From: Lineus longissimus
Taxonomy: Eukaryota; Nemertea; Pilidiophora; Heteronemertea; Lineidae
Length of the DNA: 64,000 bases
Reading direction: 5' to 3'
Assembly: GCF_910592395.1 (NCBI RefSeq)
Contig: NC_088318.1
Location: 16,430,349 to 16,494,348 of the forward strand
The notes beneath the pieces were generated by a model, which was not told the origin of the DNA, made no database searches, and was given only the letters and a program-made list of their open reading frames with translations. Below, piece after piece: positions 1-10,338 of this stretch (positions are counted from its first letter, which is position 1; each line of letters opens with the position of its first letter). The translations under genes and the position numbers were made by a program.

Positions 1-1071
1 CCTGATGCAACGTTATGTTTATTTTCGGAAATTTACTTCAGCGGCGCAGTAATGAGGGATTTTTAATCGGACACTGTCAATTCTCCTTACCACTCACAGA
101 AGCCAAGTCATAGCTCTTTAGTTATGCAGGGGCTTAATCAATTACCTGCACTCCCTGTGGGGTGGCTAACATTACCTGTTGAACGGCTGGCTGTAGGGGG
201 ATGATTGGAACAGCCTGTACCTGTTGACCTGCTGAACTAAGGTTAATGTTATTTTCAATCCACGATTGCAGGTCACCCGATGTTCGAGATTTCGCGGGGA
301 AAGAAATTGTAAACAAACGTATGTGTGCAGTTCAAATGTAAACAAAAATGTATTTTTGGTACTTTCGGTTGCTGGACACAAGGGTTTTCCCGCAGTAAGG
401 AGCTGGGGTCAAATTGGTGGTCTATTGTTTATGGGTGCTGTGTTAGCCAGAGCTAGCCCTTGATTATGAAGGGATTTTCAAATGAAGGTTACCATGGTCT
501 GTTTCACCACAGCTTGATCTGAAGAGGCGCGCTGAACCTGAAATGGCCTTATCAAGGAGCTGCTCACGGTGCTGAACGTCTAGCTTGCCTTACCTGTCGA
601 GTAAGTGCCTTACCCGAGACCTGGCTACGTAGGAGGAGCACACATTTTAAAGTTATAGTAGTGATAGTGCAATTGGCTCGAGCCATTTGGAGGCCGACAT
701 GTGAAGGCCTATCTGGGTACTCCTTCTTCTCCGTATAAAAAGGCGCATAGCCTATTGCTGACTAAGGAACGAGGCATTGCCTCATCATCTCTCGGACCAA
801 CTGATATACTTTTATATGCACGCATACAGCACGCCACAGCTAGGTCCGAGTCTGTGGACAAATGGTTGGTTTAATTTGTCTCTTCGATATGGCTCCTTTG
901 ATATTGCATTAGATTTTCATTGCAATTCAATCTAGCCCATTTGAACCTGCCTGCGCCACGGGTACAATGCTATAAGCTTATAATACCGTCATGATGTCCA
1001 CTACGAAGTGTATCGTTATTGCCCAGCTCCATATACATGTACAACCAAAATATCGATACTACGAGGTATAC
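1..1071. other. Last visible GDA intron, no recognisable exon
   Basis: I looked for the missing GDA C-terminal exons on the minus strand and found none. A glutamine/valine-rich minus-strand stretch at about 134-316 contains a donor-like CAG/GTAATG but matches nothing I know. A TATA-like run sits at about 735. Confidence 0.5.
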
Positions 1072-4000
1072 CTTCGGCGCCGCCTAGCGTAGCTAATCGG
1101 AAAGCCTCCCGGAAGTCAATATTATTATATTCGTCACCATGGTGACTGATGCTGAGGGTGTTCGCTACATGGACTGCTGTCTGGATGGCGTTCATAATGG
1201 ACGGGTGGTAACCTCCTGCCAAGTCTGAAATGGTAAATATTGTATACGTAAGGTGACACAAAAAAAGATCATAAGTACCCATGATATCACCATAAATCTA
1301 ACTAATTCCGGCCACGTTGAGACCACTCTACTTTTTGTTTCCGTCCCAGAACGATAAGTTTTCATTTCAACTGAGCAAAACTGGAGGCACGACAGGTCGA
1401 TACGTTTCTTGTAGACTGTCATAATCGCGACACAAAGATTTGAGGATCTTTCCAACTTAAATATTGCTATGACTTACCTGTTCCCAGTCCGACCTTGATT
1501 CCTCTGTCAAGCAGCCGGCGAACATCGAGCAAACCACTCCTTATGCTGAAATATGGATATTTTAGGGACTAAACATAAAATCGAAAAAGAAGTTAACCGT
1601 GGACCGGGTGTCAATTGTCATGTTTTGCGTGTCGCATGTCATTTGTCACGAGCTTGTTCAGTAACTGACTAAGACTTTAAACGCATCCCAATCTTTGGAA
1701 ATGACTTGTTCGTTCTTACATGCATCTTGCGGATGACATATAAAATGTGACCCAGCCTTGTCAGAAATCTCTTTTTCCGGAAATCTTTGGGGATAGTTGT
1801 TTAACCAGGAAACCAATTCTTTAGTTGGCCTTGACCTTTCACAAATGACCTTGACCTATAACAAGTGTCAGTCTCATAGGCAAAATATGATTAGAGCAAA
1901 CCGGAAATCATTTGTGGTTTTCCAATTTAGCATCATGCATTCAGAAGAACATTGCAATATCAACAATATGAGCGATTCGCATATATACTAGCAGATATCC
2001 ATTACTATCTGCTGCAGCCTCAAGTCGACCATTTTACGTGACAACATAATTGAACTAGTCATACCTCAGATTAGAATTTGGACAGTGCGAAACGCCTACC
2101 CCTTGTGCTTTGATCAGGCCCAGCTCCTCGTCGCTTAAATAAATGCTATGCGCCATGATAGTCTGTCGGGAAAATTTAAATTTACATTAGAAAAGACAAA
2201 CACGAGAAGCGCCCATGAAAACCCGGAAGAATCTCGGAATAAACGACAGCACATTTGTGTTAGGAACTTTTTTAAACGTATAAGCTTCAAGAATGGTATG
2301 ACATTTATGATTTTACTGAGTTTTCTTCTGAACAAAAGTTAGTATTTATTTAAATACAAAAGTATAAAAAGGTATTTTATACCCTGTACGTGGGTATTTT
2401 TTTGATGTATCTGAATATGTATCATATTACCTTTTTTGTTAGTAATTTGCATTCGTGATAGACACTCGTATAATCACGTGAATCCGGGTACAGCTGTTTT
2501 ATCCAAGCACATTCCTTCCTTGATTCGCTAAGATGGCTCTGTGAAAAACAAATTAATGAGAAATGACTTCAACCATATAGCCAACTTCATAGAGGGGCAG
2601 AGCCAAAACAACAATGTACATTTCCTTTCTTTTGAGAAAAAAGCAAATCTTCGCACATGTTGTTTTAGTTCAGATAAATTTCTTGTTTTTTTTCTCTCCA
2701 GAAGACCGAATCGCATTTACGTAAATACTATTGCCATCAGCTTATCGTTGAACAAATCACTTGCACTTTACTTACATGCACATTTGCAAATAACAGTGCT
2801 GATTTCTTTTTATGATGAGTGACCAAGGCGAAATTCGATGAGTTTGGTATTTCGATGAAATCGTGTATGTGCATGGGCATAAGGCCTTAAAACACCCTAG
2901 ATAAAACACAAAGCGATTATGTACACCGAAGACTGTGCTTCTTATCGACTGTCAAAAGATCCATATTTATTCGAATTTGTTTTATTAAATAAATCAAATT
3001 GGCAATCAGTGTTACCTGAATTGGCAGATCATATTTTTCAGCAAGATCTCCCAACTTCTCCATAAGGCCTCGGCTACAAGACGGTGCAAACCGGGGCGTT
3101 ATAATCGGGGTGATTGTTTTATACTGCAAGAAAATGAATTTGTGTATAAGAGATAGAGTTCCTTGGAGAAGGTCTGCCTCTCAACGGCCCTGGTTTACAA
3201 CAAAAGGAGCTTAAGGTTAAATATTGCGATGGACTTATTCAACCCAAGCTTACTCCGAAGCACACCACTGACACCGGATCAGAATGGTGATTTTTTAACC
3301 ATTAACAGTAAGTTGTTGTTGCTGATTTCATTGCTATGAAAACCCCGGAGATGGTCTGATTACCGGCGGTACCTACACTTTTCTCCAACACTCTTTTGAT
3401 GAATTCTTCGGTGTCGTCAGCGGACTGTCTGGTCTCTTCGCTGTAATACTTCGGACTGTTTTGATCCATGTTCACTTTGCCGACATAAGCTCTCTGTCCA
3501 CACTTATCTAAAGGTAGAAAATCAGCATGCATATTCGGACACGTGGCCGGGAGTTTTCACAAATCCCCGAAACGCCTATGCGTGAACGCCTATCTCATCA
3601 AACCTCCCGATAACTCTGACGAACAATAGGATAGGCGTTCGCATTGATGTTCCGGGGGATTTGCGAAAACTCTTTCGCAAATTCAGATCCTTGCCGGACT
3701 GATATACAATTTACATCTATGTACCATCATTTAAACCCAAATATTTGCAAAGGAATTTACAAAGAAAAAGCCCTCACATTATCATTTACGGCGGCTAGGG
3801 AAAGGACTTCTTCATTGTTTTCCTTTTATTGAGAAGAAATTCATAATTCATTAAAAAAATACGTATATATAATGGAAAACACATCCATACTGGTGGCTGA
3901 GACAATGTATCAGAATTCAAATTCAATTTTTTCAAACCTATAGTCTCTCACACTGAATTTCTAGTGTGTAACCTGTAACGTTCTTGAGATTCGGGCTTGC

Positions 4001-6170
4001 GTACTAAATATGAATTTCAGCATTGCCGTTGTTTAAATAGATATTATCCTATAAATACTGAGTTTCAACAAATTAGCTGGCATAATTACTGCACGGCATC
4101 GTGTATAACTGAATTTCTATTTTCCCCTGCCCACCAGTAATTACGAACGGCGTATCCCTGATACTTACCGATGATGTCGCACAAGGCGAGTGTGGCGTCT
4201 ACATGGATCGTGGCAAAATAGCTTGCCGTTGTTGTTCCATGGCTAAGGACACGCTCCTGGAAAAGAAAATTACATTACCTATACACCTTTCCAGAAATGG
4301 GGCGCTGAGTGTCCGAAATAGTGATGTCATAAGGGGAAACTAGGCCTTATGGTGTTGGGACAAAGGAGATAGTCATGGTTGACCAACACACTTGAATGCC
4401 TTTGATGACGGACAAGGGGGGAAAGTTAGTTCCAATACAAACCACCAATTTCGGGAAGCATGTACAGGCAATTTCGAAAAGAGCTATGATAGCATTATCA
4501 GTAGCATTTTTTTGAACGAATGGCATAGGCTCTTCAGTTGATACCCGGCCTCATCGCACATATTCCTCGCGCCCCCTCACGCCTTATACTCACCACAACC
4601 TTTTGGTAATGCTTTTTAGCAAAATGTAGGTCCTTGTAGAGCGCCTCCGTTGGGAAGGTATATTTCTCCAGCCAGTCGAGGAGCCCCAGGTCCAGGTTGG
4701 TCCCAGCGTATGTGTACTGGGAGGCATGGATGTGCGTGTCGATAAAACCGGGGATGATCACTTGACTAGAATGGAATAAAAGATAAGTTTTCAACAGGAG
4801 TTCTGCATTTACTGGATATGAATGGCTAGTCGAAAGGGGAATTTTGCTCGGATCTGTGACCTGCTGTCATGATGCCCATGGTTGGATCCCAGGCCACTGT
4901 CAGTGTCGCGGCTCGGTCTATTTGCATAAGGCCGTCGTCCGCCCATGTGAATAAATGGGTACCAGTCGAAAATGCGCAGATTGTAACGCTGATTATTCAA
5001 TTATTAAGCCGATCATCTGAGTTTCACTGAAAGTTTTCAGGATAGACAGAGTCATTTACAATAAGGGGGACTATGGTTCGTGTCAAATCACCAAAAACAT
5101 ATATTCCTCGTACAAGTGAGAATCGATCGTTTCGATATCATACTGTGAGGTAGGAGAGACCTCGACGACCTGCCGACTGCCTATTTCGAAATGACCGCAT
5201 TACCTACCCTTGCGAGAGTACGCGAATGGCGTCATCATCGATGTTATATCGTCGGCGAACACTGTCTTCATTGGCGCCATCTTCGATGAAAATAATCTGA
5301 AATGATGGCCCTTGATATTATTCCCAAAGCCAGCTGGCAGTGCCATGTTCTTTAAAGACCCTCTGTCGTTCCGGACTCCTGGGCGGAACGTTATTCTCCA
5401 TGATGGCATAATAGCAGATATTCAAGCATTATTTCTATATTCTGTATAGCACTCATTGTGATCGCGCCGTGCAAATCGGACTGAAAATGGTCACGACCAC
5501 AGATTCGTACTGACTTTGGGAGACCTATGATTTCCCCACTTCGACGTAAAATATTAAGCATGGCAGGCAGGTCTCACAATACATAGAGTGGTTTCGCGTG
5601 TCGTTATCACCTACCATGCTGGAGGGACATACAAAAGAAAGCACGCCAAAATGACCCCTAAACCATTTTGATACAGTCAATTGAGTTCGGCACGACAAGC
5701 CATTGTTCTGCCCTCCATAGGGAGGTTACACCTACAATACGTAGGGGGGTTACACCTATGGTGACCGAACAAGTGGTAATTCGAAGTGTGAACAACTTGA
5801 CACGACACTCATGTTCAACGTGTAATTTTTTTTGAACAGCGCCTACCTTCATGGTTCTTAATGTTCTACATGTAAATTCGCTTTGATGTATTCGGATTCT
5901 AATGGGCACTCTACATTGCTTTATGTTGACATATTTTCGTTAACGACTACTCTCATCTATCAAATTCGATATATCATGTGCGTGAATTGTGCTAATTTCC
6001 TTAGGTCTTCACTGAACTATATATCGAGAGTTGTTCTGTCCTACCTTTCCCTTTGATATTCCTAGTAATTTATCCTCCGATATGACAAGCGGATCCAACT
6101 TCGTAGAATGGATGAATGGTCCTCGGAAACAGCACAGGTCATCTGGCACGGCTGTAGCTTCGTCACCCAT
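1072..6170 (-). CDS. GDA: Guanine deaminase (partial, C-terminus off the left edge)
   Basis: Zinc amidohydrolase that turns guanine into xanthine in purine breakdown, in the cytosol. Ten exons on the minus strand: 6045-6170, 5208-5296, 4594-4765, 4169-4256, 3377-3507, 3016-3123, 2431-2538, 2065-2162, 1478-1545, 1072-1224. All have GT-AG borders and the phases agree, giving about 380 residues. Visible family marks: N-terminal FRGPFIHST, then GFIDTHIHASQY with the metal-binding H-x-H, LLDWLEKYTFP, HGTTTA, PIITPRF, SHLSE, TIMAHSIYLS, SHCPNSN, GLGTD with the metal Asp split by an intron, and LATLGGAEG. The usual last 80 or so residues are absent; the last intron runs past base 1. Start: Met at 6170, though an in-frame Met at 6200 is possible. 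A repeat end lies next to the exon 4 donor. Very sure of identity, fairly sure of each border. Confidence 0.93.
4080..4166. mobile_element. Partial copy of TTAA family A beside a GDA splice donor
   Basis: The right half matches the 6773 element: a TTTCTATTTTCC-like stretch, ACCAGTAATTACGAACGGCG, then TATCCC. It stops within about ten bases of the exon 4 donor at 4168 on the minus strand. The left limit is uncertain. Confidence 0.5.
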
Positions 6171-6200
6171 TTTGTGCGAACGGTCCCCTGGAACGGTCAC

Positions 6201-7805
6201 GGTTCAGAAATGAGGTACGGAGGTTGCGCACCACTCACCTATACAAATCCGACTTCGACTCTGAGAGTGAATTAGAATCGTCTGAGGACACTTTCTATTC
6301 AACTGAACTGACGAATTGCGCTCACATAAAAAACATATAAGCGAGCCTTATCTTCATTAGTCGAGATAATAGGATGATATTCTATTAAATCTATGTCATG
6401 GCTTATATACGACTTGGATAACGATTTCGGTATATCCGTTTTATGCAAAGTAAAGATGCAGTTGAATATCAATATTAAAACGTTCGTCAATAAAATTGAA
6501 TTGAATGTATTTCGAGATAACTGGTATTCAACCGCGGAGAAGTCGGAGTGGGACTCGAATCCTCTGTATCGCCCCGAGGAAGCTTCCTTGATGCGAATTT
6601 CATATGAGACTCAGCAACTAACCTGCATGCAGCGCCAACACTTCAGTCCGTACTGGGACTAGGAACTTTATGTAAATCTGGACATGTGCCAGTGTGATGT
6701 CTATATAATGATGATTTTTTTCATACACTGATGCACATATATAACGTTTACACATATAAACAAAGCTGTTACTTAAAGGCCGACGCCAATGGTTGAATAT
6801 TTGTAATTCATATACTTGAATTTGAAATTTTCAAATAGTGTATTACGAGCTGAATATATTATAAATTTTAACAAGGCCGTTAGTAGACAGATGTACAGCA
6901 AATTCGTATGCATGTTAAGTGCACAGCGGCATTGTGGACACTGCATTTTCTATTACCTGGACCACCGGTGATTACGAACGGCGTACCCCTTTAATGCAAA
7001 ATATTAACAATATGCCCCAATTATTTAGGCGACTGACACAATTCACCGAGGACTCAAATTCTCCAACATTTTCGCTGATTTTAAATAACGATCTATAAAT
7101 GATGAAGAAGTCGACAGAACGTAACTATGATCGACAGAAAGTCGACGGGTAGAAAAACCTGTTTGCTTAAGAAGTTAAAACGACATTGACCGCGCGGCAT
7201 TACTGTTTGCTGTCAGGGCCGTAAAGCGGGGTATAGGCCTACGTGTATACTGTGCCAACGTCTGGGGTTCCTGCTTGTATACTTGTGTTGAAAGCTAACT
7301 TACTTATGCGAAAGCAAATGAAGACGTTCAGTCAAATCAGTTTAGTAGATAGATGAGTGGTCTAGACATGACATGACTTTATGTCTTGTTTCTATGGCGA
7401 CACACTGGGAGAGAAGTATAGACAACATGATAAGGAGTATCCGTCGTATATTACATGTAGCAGCAGCACGTCAAAAAGAAATCGTTCATTAAGTGCGTAC
7501 TGGTACGCAACAAGGGTGGGTGGGGGTGGGGTAGAGGCATTTGAAAATATTGCAGGTCCATTTTGCATTCGCGTGCGTACAACTATAGGTGCGCGCGTGC
7601 GTGCGTGAACTATGTGTGTGCGTGCGTTGACACCGTCGTATAAACTGATCTAGGAAATTAACATTCAGCTGAGCACCAGGCCCGTGGGCCAATTGTCGGG
7701 AAGAACACTGCACGTAGGCATACATCATTCCTCGGACCCCAAAATATGACGCGTTATGGTAGGCCCAGTGACATTATAAATAACCAAAGAATCACCGCCT
7801 CTAAC
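6201..7805. other. Intergenic spacer between GDA and the 5S gene
   Basis: No gene is supported here. It holds the GDA upstream region, one complete small TTAA-bounded element (6773-6994), and a GT-rich microsatellite-like run around 7573-7632. The open frames are short and unlike any family I know. Confidence 0.5.
6773..6994. mobile_element. Small TTAA-bounded non-autonomous element (family A, full copy)
   Basis: TTAA stands at both ends. The inner ends are AAGGCCGACGCC on the left and GGCGTACCCCTT on the right, which are imperfect inverted copies. About 222 bp with no coding capacity. A second full copy is at 49264-49467 and partial copies are near 4166 and 62766. TTAA target duplications are typical of piggyBac-type elements; that assignment is inference. 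Confidence 0.65.
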
Positions 7806-7924
7806 GTCTACGACCATATCACGTTGAAAACACCGGTTCTCGTCCGACCACCGAAGCCAAGCGACGTCGAGCGTGGTTAGTACGTGGATGGGTGACCGCC
7901 TCGGAATACCACGTGTTGTAGATT
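7806..7924 (+). rRNA. 5S ribosomal RNA gene
   Basis: About 119 nt with the animal 5S layout. It opens GTCTACGACCATATCACGTTG. The first nine bases pair with 7915-7923 (GTTGTAGAT) as helix I, allowing G-U pairs. The internal control region includes a box A-like AGCCAAGCGACGTC and a box C-like stretch near 7878 (TTAGTACGTGGATGGGTGAC). A TATA-like TTATAAATA lies about 30 bp upstream and a T-run follows directly. By memory of the animal consensus it differs at a few places (CC for TT in box A, G for T in box C, C for G near GCCTCGGAA), so a diverged copy or pseudogene remains possible. No second 5S copy is in the window. Confidence 0.85.
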
Positions 7925-7927
7925 TTT
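7923..7927 (+). terminator. RNA polymerase III terminator of the 5S gene
   Basis: A run of five T on the sense strand directly at the 3' end of the 5S gene, the usual pol III stop signal. Confidence 0.75.
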
Positions 7928-8334
7928 GGGTTTTCTCTTCATGTCCCAATCATTTTGTTTCTTCTTCCCTTGTACGATTGTTAAAATGAGAATGTAGGCT
8001 ACGTTGTAAAAGCCCCGATTGTGTAACGAATTCCTTTATGCACCAATGTACCACATGTATGTAACCCTAGGTCACTGTGAACTCCCTTTGAACCGATGCC
8101 AGCCAGGGGGTCGACTTGTGTGCATTACCCAATCTTAGGGACGAGGTGTGCAAGGAGTTGAGTGCAGTGCTGCAATCTCCTTTTTTCAGTTGTAACCAAC
8201 CTAAGACTTATAGGGACTGTGTTTGAACGCTATAACTTGGGGAAAATTTAGCAGTAACGATTAGTGTGGGCCAGTAGAACGCTGTGGACGGTATGGTACA
8301 TGCCAGTCTTTGTTACTTGGTCAGGAGGAAGTCT
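7928..8334. other. Spacer between 5S and the 69-bp array
   Basis: No gene, RNA or clear repeat seen. Confidence 0.5.
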
Positions 8335-9665
8335 AGTCTTAACTTGTGCACAAGGGTATAGCAGACAGGACTAGAATGGTCTTTACTTGTGCACAAGTGA
8401 ATAGGAGACTAGAAAGGCCATCACTTGGAATAGAAGAGACCAGAATGGTCTTTACTTGCGCACAAGGGAATAGGAGACTAGAAAGGCCATCACTTGGAAT
8501 AGAAGAGACCAGAATGGTCTTTACTTGTGCACAAGTGAATAGGAGACTAGAAAGGCCATCACTTGGAATAGAAGGGACCAGAATGGTCTTTACTTGCGCA
8601 CAAGTGAATAGGAGACTAGAAAGGCCATCACTTGGAATAGAAGGGACCAGAATGGTCTTTACTTGCGCACAAGTGAATAGGAGACTAGAAAGGCCATCAC
8701 TTGGAATAGAAGGGACCAGAATGGTCTTTACTTGTGCACAAGTGAATAGGAGACTAGAAAGGCCATCACTTGGAATAGAAGGGACCAGAATGGTCTTTAC
8801 TTGTGCACAAGTGAATAGGAGACTAGAAAGGCCATCACTTGGAATAGAAGGGACCAGAATGGTCTTTACTTGTGCACAAGTGAATAGGAGACTAGAAAGG
8901 CCATCACTTGGAATAGAAGGGACCAGAATGGTCTTTACTTGTGCACAAGTGAATAGGAGACTAGAAAGGCCATCACTTGGAATAGAAGGGACCAGAATGG
9001 TCTTTACTTGTGCACAAGTGAATAGGAGACTAGAAAGGCCATCACTTGGAATAGAAGGGACCAGAATGGTCTTTACTTGTGCACAAGTGAATAGGAGACT
9101 AGAAAGGCCATCACTTGGAATAGAAGGGACCAGAATGGTCTTTACTTGTGCACAAGTGAATAGGAGACTAGAAAGGCCATCACTTGGAATAGAAGGGACC
9201 AGAATGGTCTTTACTTGTGCACAAGTGAATAGGAGACTAGAAAGGCCATCACTTGGAATAGAAGGGACCAGAATGGTCTTTACTTGTGCACAAGTGAATA
9301 GGAGACTAGAAAGGCCATCACTTGGAATAGAAGAGACCAGAATGGTCTTTACTTGCGCACAAGTGAATAGGAGACTAGAAAGGCCATCACTTGGAATAGA
9401 AGAGACCAGAATGGTCTTTACTTGTGCACAAGGGAATAGGAGACTAGAAAGGCCATCACTTGGAATAGAAGAGACCAGAATGGTCTTTACTTGTGCACAA
9501 GTGAATAGGAGACTAGAAAGGCCATCACTTGGAATAGAAGGGACCAGAATGGTCTTTACTTGTGCACAAGGGAACGGGAGACTATAGAATAGTCCTTTCC
9601 TGTGCGCACCAGTAAAGAAGGGACAAGAGTCATGTCTTCCTGTGCACAAGGAAAGAAAAGTCTAA
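8335..9665. repeat. 69-bp tandem satellite, 17 full units plus degenerate edges
   Basis: The word AGAATGG recurs every 69 bp from 8373 to 9546: 17 full units and a broken 18th. Each unit holds two inverted motifs next to each other, GACCAgaaTGGTC and the perfect 14-bp palindrome ACTTGTGCACAAGT (one-base variants in some units). Central units are nearly identical and edge units carry more changes, the usual sign of homogenisation. Beyond 9587 and before 8373 the motif decays. Because 69 is a multiple of three, one frame on each strand stays open for more than 400 codons; I treat these as by-products. Confidence 0.95.
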
Positions 9666-10338
9666 AATGGCACAGACAGATTTGACTGATGACAACACTT
9701 TTTCGCCTAATTTCGCTTAATTTTACTCAAGAAGAAAGGGAACACACTTCAAGTATTTTCAAGCATGATTATTATACATGTATCTACATTTTTACAAATA
9801 TTAACATTTTTGCTCATTAGATGTAATCCAACATTGGTGTGACACACGGATGCTACATCACAAATCCATATGGCAACCCTTTGAATGAAATAACCTAGGG
9901 ACATTGTTCTCACATGAGGCAACAAAAGAGTGAACCCATGAATGTTAATTTCACTGTTTATAATTGGTATCGACCGTCAGCACATGGCAGCGCTACCCGA
10001 AAAATGGCTGCCGCAGCAAGGGGTTAAAACTTCAGTGGTGTGAAAATTATAACTTGATGGATTTATCATTACTTGTAGTTTTATCATTGGAAAATGAACC
10101 CATTAGAGGAAATAAAGGAAAGCAAAAACTCAAAATGGTGCATTCACAAACATTGAGGGCAGCAAAAGTAAAGTTGTTAACAGCACTGTTTTTCAATTTC
10201 CCAGTTCCAACACCCCACACGATTTAAGAGATCAAGCGAAGACTTTTGAGTCTTCACAACGGTCACACAAGCCAAGCTGATCGCATCTCATCGCATTGCC
10301 ACGTCAAAAATATGTTTTCCAATTCCTCTGCACTGTTC
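9666..10338. other. Spacer downstream of METTL17
   Basis: Probable 3' flank of METTL17 on the minus strand. No gene or repeat recognised, and no convincing polyadenylation signal chosen. Confidence 0.4.

Noticed and set aside
134-316. Q/V-rich minus-strand stretch as the last exon of GDA or of a transcription factor
   Set aside because: It does not resemble the GDA C-terminus, and nothing else supports a gene there. A donor-like GTAATG alone is not enough.
730-760. TATAAAAAGG as a promoter
   Set aside because: No transcript-like or RNA-gene sequence follows that I can recognise; it lies in a GDA intron.
870-970. Shared CGCGCCACGGGTA-like word at about 955 and 21893
   Set aside because: Only about 15 bases match and flanks differ, too little to call a repeat.
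8339-9649. Open frames of 436 (minus) and 413 (plus) codons as repeat proteins
   Set aside because: They arise because the 69-bp unit is a multiple of three and lacks stops in those frames. No start context, splice signals or known domain.
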